Assembly: GCA_964553255.1 (NCBI GenBank)
Contig: CAZKJS010000013.1
Span: forward strand, 1 to 36,439
Direction: 5' to 3'
Origin: JAQUCI01 sp964553255
GTDB lineage: Bacteria; Bacillota_I; Bacilli_A; Erysipelotrichales; Erysipelotrichaceae
DNA length: 36,439 nucleotides
The notes beneath the pieces are model-generated. The model was not told the DNA's origin, made no database searches, and saw only the letters and a program-made list of their open reading frames with translations. How positions within the stretch are numbered: the first letter of the stretch is position 1; each line of letters starts with the position of its first letter. The position numbers were made by a program, and so were the translations under genes. Below are positions 15,998-24,699 of the stretch, in pieces.

Positions 15998-17476
15998 TCA
16001 ACGATCCATGATCTGAACGTTACTTCCATCTAGGTTCATAACTTTTATGATTGCGGACATAACATCAGCGTTTGTTGCTCTAGTGTAATCCATTAACATC
16101 AATTTATTATTTACGATGTTCATATATATGCCATATGAAGTGCTTGAAAACAAGGCTTTTTCATCACTGCCATCCATCTTACAGCTATAAATCGTATAAT
16201 CGTAACCATAGATACTGTAATTAAAGTTAGGATCATACTCTGAGAAATAAATCCGTCCATTATAAGTGTTAACATTAAGTATTTCTTCATTATGGCTTTG
16301 ACGTATTGTTTTCACATTAGAACCATCTAAATTAGCTACCTTAATGTTATTAGCAAAATCGTTATATACTATTTTATCATTACTAATGGCATATGATTTT
16401 ACTTCAGCTGTTATCAATACTTTTTGATCTGTACCATCTGGTTTAGTTTGGATTAAATTACCTTGATTATCGAAATGATATAGTAATTTTTTATAAACTA
16501 CTGGCGAGTAACCATAATCAAACAATATTTCCTTGTTTGAACCATCAAGCTTTGATCGTGCAACTGACATTGAACTTGGATAATCAATATTACTTGTCAT
16601 GTAGTATAGATAATCACCATATAGAAACATACCATAACTATATCGATCGTTTATTTCTTCTAGTTTTGAACCATCAGTCTTTATCCTGAAAATGTGGTAT
16701 GTACCATCAATTTGATCGCCTTGATTTCCCGAGAAATATAACCAATCATCAACAACAACAAGTGACCAACCAAAACCATTAAAGATCGATTTTAAATCAG
16801 AGCCATTTTTCTTAGCTGAATAAATATGGGATTTATTATTAGTATCAAAGCTTGAATAAAAAACATGGGTATCAGTCGCAAAATAATACTGACCATTCAT
16901 GATATTTCCAAGATCTTTTTCATTTACACCGGCGGATACTACAGCTGAATCCGAAGTGCTACCAAGAGTAGGACTTTGCGACTGTGGTTTCTTTAAAACA
17001 AAAATAACCACTGCAACCACAACCACAAGTGCAACAGCTGCCACTAAAATTAGGCCACTTGGTTTTTTAGATGTGGGTATAACTTTACTTGATTCAAAAG
17101 TTTCAGGGAATTGCGTTTGCTTAATGTCGTTAGTTTTAATTAAGGTATAGCCTAAGGCTACGGCTAATTTTTGAATCTTTTCAATGATAACACTAATAGG
17201 TATGTCATTATCGTTTGTGTCGGGTTTAATGAATGTGTTTGCGTAATCTTTCAAATTAACATCTGTATCTTTGATACGCACTCTTTCATAAATCTGAACT
17301 GTCTTTCTAAGTTCATCTACAAGTAATGAAATAACTAAAAAAATATCATCATCAGATTCATCTTTGGTCTTAAATGAAGTATTAACTAATAGATCGCTCT
17401 TAAAATCTAATCGAAATGGAATGTTGAGTTTAGTGAGATAATCGGTCACATGCTTGATGAAGACTTTTTGTTCCAT
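15998..17476 (-). CDS. Single-pass membrane protein with DUF5050-like beta-propeller
   Basis: 492 residues. The N-terminal domain (about 1-140) is cytoplasmic and not recognised. One membrane helix runs from about 146 to 166, followed by KKPQSQS and a Ser-rich linker. The C-terminal 300 residues are repeated blades with the signature xxKxDGSxxK and DxLYYxS strands (YSAKKNGSDLK, RIKTDGSKLE, RSKLDGSNKE, NLDGSNVK, KMDGSDEK, NLDGSNVQ), which is the DUF5050 propeller plan, here outside the cell. Its role could be ligand sensing with a cytoplasmic readout. AAAGGAAGCC precedes ATG 17476. It is divergent from the c-di-GMP gene. Confidence 0.85.
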   Translation of the reverse strand: MEQKVFIKHVTDYLTKLNIPFRLDFKSDLLVNTSFKTKDESDDDIFLVISLLVDELRKTVQIYERVRIKDTDVNLKDYANTFIKPDTNDNDIPISVIIEKIQKLAVALGYTLIKTNDIKQTQFPETFESSKVIPTSKKPSGLILVAAVALVVVVAVVIFVLKKPQSQSPTLGSTSDSAVVSAGVNEKDLGNIMNGQYYFATDTHVFYSSFDTNNKSHIYSAKKNGSDLKSIFNGFGWSLVVVDDWLYFSGNQGDQIDGTYHIFRIKTDGSKLEEINDRYSYGMFLYGDYLYYMTSNIDYPSSMSVARSKLDGSNKEILFDYGYSPVVYKKLLYHFDNQGNLIQTKPDGTDQKVLITAEVKSYAISNDKIVYNDFANNIKVANLDGSNVKTIRQSHNEEILNVNTYNGRIYFSEYDPNFNYSIYGYDYTIYSCKMDGSDEKALFSSTSYGIYMNIVNNKLMLMDYTRATNADVMSAIIKVMNLDGSNVQIMDR

Positions 17477-17807
17477 AAAAGGCTTCCTTTCGTTATTTAT
17501 TATGTAGAATTAAGCACGTATTTTATAACTAAATATTAACACATTTAAAAGAATGTAAGAAGTATTAACAATAATAAAAAGAGAGATTATTAACTTTATG
17601 ATTTATCAGTACTTCAAATACTTAAAATGGAGAATTAGAACTAATCGTTTTAAAGCAACTAATAACATTAAGAGCAAATTATTAAAAAACGAGAATTTGT
17701 GTGTTATTCTTAAAGTGTAATAGTATCAAACAACATCAAAAAACTAACTCGATAAATATAGAGTGTAAACCATCTAATTTAATATTTGAAGATTAGGGAG
17801 AACATTT
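17477..17807. other. 331-bp divergent intergenic region
   Basis: Very AT-rich. It holds the control regions of the propeller gene (left) and the c-di-GMP gene (right). A possible promoter to the right is TTGTGT with TAGTAT 18 bp later (about 17696-17725), which is weak. A 40-codon ORF (17598-17720) would encode a very basic peptide, but its ribosome site is poor and I do not accept it as a gene. No RNA gene, riboswitch or repeat is evident. Confidence 0.5.
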
Positions 17808-20800
17808 ATGCAATGGCACACACTGAATGCTTTGCTTAATAACGCTGCCTTGTTGCTGGTACTTTCGGTAATTTACGAAGTAGCTGGTTTTTTACCACGT
17901 AAGTATGCTCGTCTTCAACCTTATTTTAGTGGTGTATTAATTTCATTAATATGTACTGCGATCATGTTAAATCCGTTTATCTTGCAGTCAGGTATAATCT
18001 TTGATACAAGATCGGTCTTGATCAGTGTCACAGCGTTAACATTTGGTTTTATTCCCACCGCGCTGACAGTTGGTGTTGCGATCATTGTTCGCCTTAGTAT
18101 CGGCGGTTCTGGTAGCTTTATGGGCGTTGTTGTAATATTAAGTAGCGCTTCTATTGGTTTGATATGGCGCAAATGGGTATTTGAGCGATTAAAGTTTAGT
18201 GCTTCATTAAACATATATATCATGAGTATAATCGTACATATTGTAATGATGATGTGCGTGTTATTATTACCAAAAATAGTTTGGATTGAAGTCATGAGTG
18301 CTACCGCGCCACTGGTTATGTTAATCTATCCAATCGTGACAGTACTGCTCAGTCTTTTACTCATGCGTCAACAAACACTTAAGAAAACACAAGAGCAATT
18401 AAAACAATCGGAAGAGAAATTTAAGTTGCTTTTTGAAAAAGCGCCTTTAGGATATCAATCACTTGACGCTAATGGTTGTATCATTGATGTAAATCAACAA
18501 TGGTGTGAGTTATTTGGATATGAAAAAGAAGAGATTATCGGAAGTTGGTTTGGCAATTTTCTATCAACTGAAAATAGCGAAGAATTTAATGATGATTATC
18601 AAAAATTTAGGAATAAAGGTTATCTACACACTGAGTTTGAAGTATTACATAAAAATGGGAAAACAATTTTCATATCGTTTGAAGGTAAGGTTGGTTATGA
18701 TCAAGATGGTGCATTTAAACAAACACATTGTATCATGAAGGATGTAACTGCTCAGAAACTAGCTGAAGAAGCTCTTATTGAAAGCGAAAAAAAATATCGT
18801 AACATCGCTGAAAACATGTCTGATGTAGTATGGTTAATGGACCTTAATCTAAACACAATATATATAAGCCCTTCAGTAGAAAGATTACTAGGAGAAACAC
18901 CCGAACAGCATCTTAGTCGTGACATCAGTGATAAGTTTCCTACTGAGACATTTGAGCTAGTAGGTAAACTTTTGATGGAAGAGATGCAAAAGGAAAAAGA
19001 TCCAACTGTCGATAAAAATAGACACCTCACAATTGAATTACAACACTATAAGGCTGATAAAACAATTATCTGGATAGAGATGAGCATTTCATTTATTAAA
19101 GATGATGAAGGTAATGCGATTGGCTTACAAGGAGCTTCACGTGATATTACTTTACGAAAACAAGTTGAAGCAGAGTTAAAGGAGATTGAACGCAGAGAGT
19201 CAGTGTTACTATCTCATTTACCAGGCATGGCTTATAAATGCAAATATGAAAAAGATGCAACAATGTTGATCGTATCGGCTGGTTGCTATGATTTAACTGG
19301 ATATGATCCAGAGTATTTCGTAAATAATAGAAATATGCGTTTCAGTGATATCATATCGCCTGAATATAAAGAGCAATTATGGCTTGAGTGGCAAAGTAAA
19401 GTTCCTTATCATTTGCCATATAAGTGCGAGTATGAGATAACTACCGCAACTAACGAGCGTAAATGGGTGCTTGAAATAGGACAAGGAGTATACAATGAGT
19501 TTGATGAAGTTGAATCGCTTGAAGGTATAATCCTTGATATATCAGATAAAAAAGCAGTTGAAAATAACCTAAGATACTTAAATGAACATGATCGCTTAAC
19601 GGGTCTATACAATCGGGATTATTTAGAAGCGGTACTTGAAAGCGATCTCAAACGTAATGATGGTCTTAAAAGAGCATTAATAAGTATCAACTTGAGTAAA
19701 GTGCAATTATTAGTATCAAACTATGGTTTTCATTACACCCAAAACCTAGTTAAAAAAGCAGTTACAGTATTAGTTGAGTGCTGTGATAGCAACAGAACAT
19801 TATTTCAAACATACGAAAATAGATTTGTTTTCTATGTTGTTGATTATAAAGATAAAGCTGAATTGATCACCTATTGTGAAAAGATCGCTGATATTTTAAT
19901 TGAGCTATTTATCACCGATAGAATAGGCGGTGGTATTGGTATTATTGAGATTGATCAAAGTAATGATCAAAATGAAGTAGATCAGCTATTAAGAAAGCTT
20001 TTGATCGCTTCTGAAAGATCTATTAGTATATATGAAAAAGACTTTAGAGCTTGTTTTTACGATGAAGAGTTAGAGGCGCTAGTAAATAAAGAATTTGATA
20101 TAAAAGAAGCCCTTTCATTGATAGCTGCCAACAAGAAAACAAGTAGTAAGTTATTCCTGCAGTTTCAACCAATATACGATTTGAAAACAAACACCATTAG
20201 TGAGTTTGAAGCTTTAGCTAGATTATGGATTGAGGATTACGGTTTAATACCACCAGTGGAATTCATTCCAATTGCTGAAAAATCACAATTGATAGTTCCA
20301 ATCGGCGATATGGTAATAGTTAAAGCTTTTAGGTTCTTAAAGAAACTTGCGAAGAATGGTCATAACAATATTGATATATCAATCAACATTTCAGCGATAC
20401 AGTTATTTAGACCAGATTTTGTCGATAGCATGTTTGATATGATCAATGAAATGAAGGTAAATCCTAATAACATTGGAATCGAGATAACTGAATCGATTTT
20501 TACTTCTGATTATGATGATATAAACATGATAATTGAAAAGCTTAAGGCAAAAGGTGTACATATCGCAATTGATGATTTTGGTACAGGTTATTCATCTCTG
20601 GCTAGAGAAAAAGAACTCAATGTTGATTGTTTGAAAATTGATAAATATTTCATTGATAAACTTACTAATGAAGATTTAAGTAAAGCGATAGTAAGCGATG
20701 TTATTTCAATGGCTCATAAACTAGGACATACTACTGTAGCTGAGGGGGTTGAGAAGAAGATACAGTTTGATTATCTAAAAGAACATAATTGTGATCGAAT

Positions 20801-20876
20801 TCAAGGCTTTTTCATCAGTAAAGCATTAGATGAAGAGGATGCTTTAAATTATCTAAAGAAACAAATATTTACGTAA
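17808..20876 (+). CDS. 5TMR-LYT/PAS sensor with degenerate GGDEF and active-looking EAL
   Basis: A 1022-residue membrane sensor likely to hydrolyse c-di-GMP. The N-terminal 190 residues are a 5TMR-LYT domain with the FDTRSVLIS and GGSGSFMG segments. A coiled stretch (about 192-205) leads to three PAS domains (about 203-315, 325-450, 460-575). The GGDEF fold follows (about 585-740), but its signature is YENRF at 669-673, so cyclase activity is not expected; it may bind GTP. The EAL domain (about 775-1020) keeps EAL (801-803), NIS, EITES, DDFGTG, KID, AEGVE and QGFFIS, all the metal and catalytic residues. AGGGAGAACATTT precedes the ATG. No terminator was found after it. Confidence 0.93.
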   Translation: MQWHTLNALLNNAALLLVLSVIYEVAGFLPRKYARLQPYFSGVLISLICTAIMLNPFILQSGIIFDTRSVLISVTALTFGFIPTALTVGVAIIVRLSIGGSGSFMGVVVILSSASIGLIWRKWVFERLKFSASLNIYIMSIIVHIVMMMCVLLLPKIVWIEVMSATAPLVMLIYPIVTVLLSLLLMRQQTLKKTQEQLKQSEEKFKLLFEKAPLGYQSLDANGCIIDVNQQWCELFGYEKEEIIGSWFGNFLSTENSEEFNDDYQKFRNKGYLHTEFEVLHKNGKTIFISFEGKVGYDQDGAFKQTHCIMKDVTAQKLAEEALIESEKKYRNIAENMSDVVWLMDLNLNTIYISPSVERLLGETPEQHLSRDISDKFPTETFELVGKLLMEEMQKEKDPTVDKNRHLTIELQHYKADKTIIWIEMSISFIKDDEGNAIGLQGASRDITLRKQVEAELKEIERRESVLLSHLPGMAYKCKYEKDATMLIVSAGCYDLTGYDPEYFVNNRNMRFSDIISPEYKEQLWLEWQSKVPYHLPYKCEYEITTATNERKWVLEIGQGVYNEFDEVESLEGIILDISDKKAVENNLRYLNEHDRLTGLYNRDYLEAVLESDLKRNDGLKRALISINLSKVQLLVSNYGFHYTQNLVKKAVTVLVECCDSNRTLFQTYENRFVFYVVDYKDKAELITYCEKIADILIELFITDRIGGGIGIIEIDQSNDQNEVDQLLRKLLIASERSISIYEKDFRACFYDEELEALVNKEFDIKEALSLIAANKKTSSKLFLQFQPIYDLKTNTISEFEALARLWIEDYGLIPPVEFIPIAEKSQLIVPIGDMVIVKAFRFLKKLAKNGHNNIDISINISAIQLFRPDFVDSMFDMINEMKVNPNNIGIEITESIFTSDYDDINMIIEKLKAKGVHIAIDDFGTGYSSLAREKELNVDCLKIDKYFIDKLTNEDLSKAIVSDVISMAHKLGHTTVAEGVEKKIQFDYLKEHNCDRIQGFFISKALDEEDALNYLKKQIFT

Positions 20877-20912
20877 ATAAAGTTCTCATTATTCAAGTTA
20901 TACAATCCTTTT

Positions 20913-21404
20913 CTAGAAAATTCCACCATTTTTCATATCTGTTTTATTAACGAAATCCAAGTGATACAATTTTTCCCAATGATTTATATTTAAGGTTCCT
21001 TTTGTCATATGTACTGCCAAAATACAGCAGTTTTCATCATTTTCATTGTTGGCCATATCATACCACATGCTAAACGCTGATCGGAGCTTACTCCTTATTT
21101 CAGCGTTTTTAGGTTCAAGTACCCAACCGAGATTTTCACCTATTCCACTCGCAGTAAACATCTCCGATGAAAACGAAATTGAAACTTCAGGATTTTGTGC
21201 GATTTGTAGTACTTTGTTTGATTTTGCATGGGTAACAATATAGAATGTGCAGTTTTCATAGTAAGCATCTACACCACGAACAACTGGACGACTTCTTCCT
21301 TCAGGTGATAATTCGCGAGCAATAGTCGCGAGGGATATTATATTATCTTTTCCATTACCAAACATTTCCTCTATTAATTTTATGCCTTCTTCATAGACTG
21401 TCAT
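20913..21404 (-). CDS. Pyridoxamine 5'-phosphate oxidase-fold flavoprotein
   Basis: 163 residues, a split-barrel FMN or F420-type protein of general pyridoxamine-phosphate-oxidase-related type. Recognisable strands are IISLATIA, RPVVRGVDAYYENCTFYIVTH, SNKVLQIAQNPEVSISF and the helix AEIRSKLRSAF. The K-S-N-K-V...NPEVS segment is the usual phosphate-binding region. It is not a true PdxH (too short, and the motif for pyridoxal binding is absent). Similar proteins are often paired with AraC/GyrI regulators. AGGAGAACGTAT precedes ATG 21404. The structured repeat at 21516-21590 separates it from the AraC gene. Confidence 0.85.
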   Translation of the reverse strand: MTVYEEGIKLIEEMFGNGKDNIISLATIARELSPEGRSRPVVRGVDAYYENCTFYIVTHAKSNKVLQIAQNPEVSISFSSEMFTASGIGENLGWVLEPKNAEIRSKLRSAFSMWYDMANNENDENCCILAVHMTKGTLNINHWEKLYHLDFVNKTDMKNGGIF

Positions 21405-21515
21405 ATACGTTCTCCTATAGTTTTATAAAATACACCCTTCATTTTAACAAATAGAAGTAATAAAGTCATGTAAGAGTTATCGGTTTATACATGATATATA
21501 TGATATGTTTACCAA

Positions 21516-21590
21516 TAAAAAAAGGCTTCTTAAGTTTTGGTTTGTTGTTTTTAAAGCTTACAACTCACATTTTAACTTATAAAAGCCACT
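21516..21590 (-). repeat. Structured repeat, copy A (terminator-like)
   Basis: On the minus strand GGCTTTTATAAGTT pairs with AACTTAAGAAGCC, followed by seven T. It is about three-quarters identical to copy B by hand alignment, with CAACTCACAT and AACTTATAAAAGCCA identical in both. It sits directly after the AraC gene and probably terminates it. Confidence 0.75.
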
Positions 21591-21646
21591 TTATTTATAC
21601 TATTCGGTTTGCTAGTTGCCTATTTTAGTTAGCCTTAACAATAGAT

Positions 21647-22486
21647 TTAAATCTTTTCAACTGGTATCCAAATCTCATTATAATTATCATTTGGATTTTC
21701 ACATGGTGGGGTATACATTTCAATGTTGTAGTTGCCTGCAAGCTTGTATGCTTTGCATGAAGGCATCCATTCGCTCCATATCTTAGTGTTCACATCCTGC
21801 AATGCTTTAGGTAAAGCTCCGTGACACGGAAATATCGCCCATGTACTAGCTGGGATTACTTTAGTTTCATATCCTTTTGGCACTTCATTCCATGGAATAT
21901 AATTGTCAGCTATCATGTAATCAAAGCTTTTTGTATCACTATCAATACATATTCCATACATACCACACACTACTTTACTATCATTACTTTCCATATGCTC
22001 ATTCCAAAACTTGGGAATCTCATTATAAGCAGTTTCTATTTCAAACTTTCGTGATTTTCCCATAACAGTAAACTGTGATTTCTCAACAATCTTGTACTCT
22101 AACATAGTACCACCCTCCAATGTAAGTTTAATAATCAGCGGCGCAAAAGAATTTAATTTACTACCATGTTCTCTCGCTGCAGAAGGATTTATCCCATGAA
22201 AAATAGTAAACGCACGTGCAAAACTATCAGATGAATCGTAACCATATTTCAAAGCTACATCAATCACTTTGGTGTTTGTGTAACAAAGTTCTTGTGCAGC
22301 AAGTGACAAACGACGATTCCTTATATACTCACCAACTGTAAATCTACATAGTACATTGAAGCTTTTTTGAAAGTAAAAACTTGATACATTGACTTTATCA
22401 GCTATTTTATTTATGTCTAACGCTTCAGTCAAATTTTCTTCAATATATGTAATCGCATTGGTTATACCTTCATTCCATCCGTTCAT
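21647..22486 (-). CDS. AraC-family regulator with GyrI-like ligand domain
   Basis: 279 residues. The N-terminal AraC DNA-binding domain (about 8-108) has two helix-turn-helix units: DINKIADKVNVSSFYFQKSF and the second ending in the family signature VIDVALKYGYDSSDSFARAFTIFHGINPSAAR. The C-terminal GyrI/BmrR-like domain (about 125-279) would bind a small hydrophobic or cationic ligand, as in Rob and SoxS relatives that respond to drugs. AGGAAGGAGGAAGTC precedes ATG 22486. It is bracketed by two copies of a structured repeat (21516-21590, 22596-22670). A likely target is the adjacent flavin-fold gene, but this is inference. Confidence 0.93.
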   Translation of the reverse strand: MNGWNEGITNAITYIEENLTEALDINKIADKVNVSSFYFQKSFNVLCRFTVGEYIRNRRLSLAAQELCYTNTKVIDVALKYGYDSSDSFARAFTIFHGINPSAAREHGSKLNSFAPLIIKLTLEGGTMLEYKIVEKSQFTVMGKSRKFEIETAYNEIPKFWNEHMESNDSKVVCGMYGICIDSDTKSFDYMIADNYIPWNEVPKGYETKVIPASTWAIFPCHGALPKALQDVNTKIWSEWMPSCKAYKLAGNYNIEMYTPPCENPNDNYNEIWIPVEKI

Positions 22487-22595
22487 AAGACTTCCTCCTT
22501 CCTATTTACGCTGTACTAACATTATACACATAATTATATATGTAGTTCCGACTTTGATTGTTCTTTTATGTCGGATAAAGGTAATTTTTCATGCA

Positions 22596-22670
22596 TAAAA
22601 AAAGCTCTTTCAGTTTTGATATGTTTTATTTCTAAGGATCCAACTCACATCTCAACTTATAAAAGCCATT
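22596..22670 (-). repeat. Structured repeat, copy B (terminator-like)
   Basis: On the minus strand GCTTTT pairs with AAGAGC, AGTT with AACT and GATGTG with CATATC, followed by seven T. It starts about 12 bp after the 3' end of tRNA-Leu and would terminate it. Copy A lies 1080 bp to the left in the same orientation. Confidence 0.75.
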
Positions 22671-22681
22671 TCAGTGTTATG

Positions 22682-22766
22682 TGGTGCGGGTAACAGGACT
22701 TGAACCTGCAAGTCTTGCGACACATGAACCTGAATCATGCGTGTTTGCCAATTTCACCATACCCGC
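22682..22766 (-). tRNA. tRNA-Leu (anticodon CAG)
   Basis: 85 nt with a long variable arm and encoded CCA, as in leucine tRNAs. The acceptor GCGGGTA pairs at the 3' end with TACCCGC. The anticodon stem CATGA/TCATG encloses TTCAGGT, giving CAG, which reads CTG. Copy B of the structured repeat follows as terminator. Confidence 0.95.
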
Positions 22767-22782
22767 AAATAACTGCTATACA

Positions 22783-22811
22783 ATTATAGCAGTATCGTTT
22801 TGACTATTGAA
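22783..22811 (-). promoter_or_regulatory. Promoter of tRNA-Leu inside a palindrome
   Basis: On the minus strand TTCAAT (complement of 22806-22811), 17-bp spacer, then TGC-TATAAT (-10 complement of 22783-22788). The -10 lies within a perfect 9-4-9 inverted repeat (22772-22793). The -35 box overlaps the last codons of the adenosine deaminase gene. Confidence 0.65.
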
Positions 22812-23817
22812 GATAAGATTTGAGTTTCTCAATATAATATGGTTTGTCAGCGTCAGGCATAAATGAAGCTTCTATTGAATAGATGTTCATCTTGATCAAA
22901 TCATTATAAGTAAAGCCTAACTCACGCATGGCAATTTCATACTCTGAATCTAGTGTCACATTTGATAAGATCATATTATCAGTATTTAGGGTTACTCTAA
23001 CACCCATGTCATATAACTTTTTAATGGGGTGTTCTTTATATGAAGGTTGCGTTTTACATTGAATATTACTTGTAATACATACTTCAAGAGTAATCTTTTC
23101 ATTGATAACGCGTTGTACCACTTTCATATCATCAAAACAATGATGGCCGTGTCCAATACGAGTGGGTTTGAAGTTTAGTGCTTCATCAACACTATGAGCA
23201 CCATCACAATCACCAGCGTGGATCGTTAAGGGATAACCTTCTTTTCGATACTCGACAAATAGTTCTCCATATTCCTTCATAGGTACAAAACCTTCTGGAC
23301 CAGCTAGATCAAGCCCAACAACACCCTTACCATAGAATTCTTTCGCAAGGGCAACAGTTTCAAAGTTAGCCTCTCTATTAGCGTTATTAGGCGCTATCAT
23401 ACAACATAGGATAATACCTATCTTGATAGTAGTTACCTCTTTTAGAGCAGCTTGTACTCCTTCTAGCACAGCGATAACACTATCTTTTTGACTTAAGGAT
23501 TTTTGCGTGTGTAATTGTGGTGCAAAGCGGATTTCCGCATAAGCTAATCCTTGCTTATCAACGTGTTTGATGATTTCATATGCTGTTCTTTTTAGGGCAT
23601 CATGATCTTGCAAGATCATGGTTGGCATCGCAAATCGTTCTAGATAATCATATACTGATTTACAATCTGATGTTAAAACGATAAACTCTCTAAAAGCTTC
23701 CAAATTATCAGCTGGTAAAGGTAAATTACGCTCTTGTGCTAATTCCCATGCTAGCTCTGGTAACATTGATCCATCTAGATGAAAATGCAAATCTACTTTT
23801 GGGAAATTAAATTTCAT
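22804..23817 (-). CDS. Adenosine deaminase family protein (catalytic Glu replaced by Asp)
   Basis: Expected to turn adenosine into inosine with a zinc ion. 337 residues, usual length. Metal ligands: H11 and H13 (DLHFHLDG), H200 (IHAGD), and D280 (LNTDN). H223 (RIGHG) is the conserved catalytic-site histidine. The family HAGE motif, whose Glu donates the proton, reads HAGD here (D203), so activity or substrate may differ. ATG 23817 follows AAAGGTGG. A longer open frame runs back to 23859, but that stretch is the promoter (TATAAT at the complement of 23839-23844). It is divergent from surE. Together with SurE and the UshA-like enzyme it suggests nucleotide salvage. Confidence 0.92.
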   Translation of the reverse strand: MKFNFPKVDLHFHLDGSMLPELAWELAQERNLPLPADNLEAFREFIVLTSDCKSVYDYLERFAMPTMILQDHDALKRTAYEIIKHVDKQGLAYAEIRFAPQLHTQKSLSQKDSVIAVLEGVQAALKEVTTIKIGIILCCMIAPNNANREANFETVALAKEFYGKGVVGLDLAGPEGFVPMKEYGELFVEYRKEGYPLTIHAGDCDGAHSVDEALNFKPTRIGHGHHCFDDMKVVQRVINEKITLEVCITSNIQCKTQPSYKEHPIKKLYDMGVRVTLNTDNMILSNVTLDSEYEIAMRELGFTYNDLIKMNIYSIEASFMPDADKPYYIEKLKSYLQ

Positions 23818-23838
23818 GATTAATACCACCTTTTCTCT

Positions 23839-23867
23839 ATTATAGCGATGAATTTTCAAGCAAACAA
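23839..23867 (-). promoter_or_regulatory. Promoter of the adenosine deaminase gene
   Basis: On the minus strand TTGTTT (complement of 23862-23867), 17-bp spacer, TATAAT (complement of 23839-23844). This fixes the protein start at 23817. Confidence 0.75.
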
Positions 23868-23928
23868 CATTAGGTTGTGATAAATTAACACTTGGTTTAA
23901 AATAGAGTAAATATAGAAAGAGGTTATT

Positions 23929-24699
23929 ATGCGTATCTTAATCAGTAACGATGATGGTATTGATGCCATTGGAATTAAAGCGTTGATATCAGAAATGCGT
24001 AAGCTTGGTGAGGTCGTAGTGGTGGCACCAGATACTCAAAGAAGTGCCAGTAGTCATTGTTTGACTATCAACGGAAGTATCAAGGTAAAAGAAACGATAC
24101 TTGAAGATAAAGTAAAAGGATGGGCAGTCTATGGCACACCAGCTGACTGTGTTCATTTAGCAGTAAAGAAAATTCTTAAAGAAAAACCTGATTTGATCGT
24201 TTCCGGTATTAATCAGGGTTATAATATCGCCAGTGATTGTATTTACTCAGGAACCGTTGCGGCCGCACGTGAAGGTTTTATTTTGGGCATTCCCTCAATT
24301 GCCATTTCATTAAATTCATTTACTTCTAAAGACTTTAGTTATGCGGCTGAAATCGCAAGACATATCAGTGAGCGTTTCATGACAGATGAACACAATCTAG
24401 ATTATATGTTGAATGTTAATGTACCAGCGGTTGAAAGATCACTGATAAAGGGCTTAAAAGTTTGTGAGTTTGCGGGAGTCAGAGATTATGATGAAAGGTT
24501 TGAACATTCACAAGATGATGAGTTTCATTATTATCATGTTGGAACCTCAGCAGTAAAGACGCATTTAAAGGGTGATAGCTTAAACTATGATTACATAGCA
24601 CTTCAAGCTAATTATGTCACGATAACACCTCTTGATATTGATCTAGTACATCATCAAAGACTTGAATCTTTAGCTCACAAATGGGATCAAAAGTTCTAG
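23929..24699 (+). CDS. surE: 5'/3'-nucleotidase SurE
   Basis: A metal-dependent phosphatase of nucleoside 5'- and 3'-monophosphates. 256 residues. The N-terminal signature ILISNDDGIDAIGIKAL has the metal-binding N7-D8-D9. VVVAPDTQRSASSHCLT carries the Ser and is followed by YGTPADCVHLA; SGINQGYNIASDCIYSGTVAAAREG is the conserved metal and phosphate loop with the family GxNxGxN pattern shifted to GINQGYN. AGAGGTTATT precedes the ATG. It is divergent from the adenosine deaminase gene, 111 bp away, and its stop codon overlaps the converging DeoR gene by 4 bases (24696-24699). Confidence 0.96.
   Translation: MRILISNDDGIDAIGIKALISEMRKLGEVVVVAPDTQRSASSHCLTINGSIKVKETILEDKVKGWAVYGTPADCVHLAVKKILKEKPDLIVSGINQGYNIASDCIYSGTVAAAREGFILGIPSIAISLNSFTSKDFSYAAEIARHISERFMTDEHNLDYMLNVNVPAVERSLIKGLKVCEFAGVRDYDERFEHSQDDEFHYYHVGTSAVKTHLKGDSLNYDYIALQANYVTITPLDIDLVHHQRLESLAHKWDQKF

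Noticed and set aside
17598..17720. 40-codon basic ORF in the divergent gap
   Set aside because: Poor ribosome site, AT-rich codons with many Lys/Asn as expected by chance; kept only as a note.
21516..22670. Integron attC-like sites around the AraC gene
   Set aside because: The repeats fold and flank a gene, but I cannot find the GTTRRRY/RYYYAAC core pairs in the right places, there is no integrase, and the T-runs fit terminators better.
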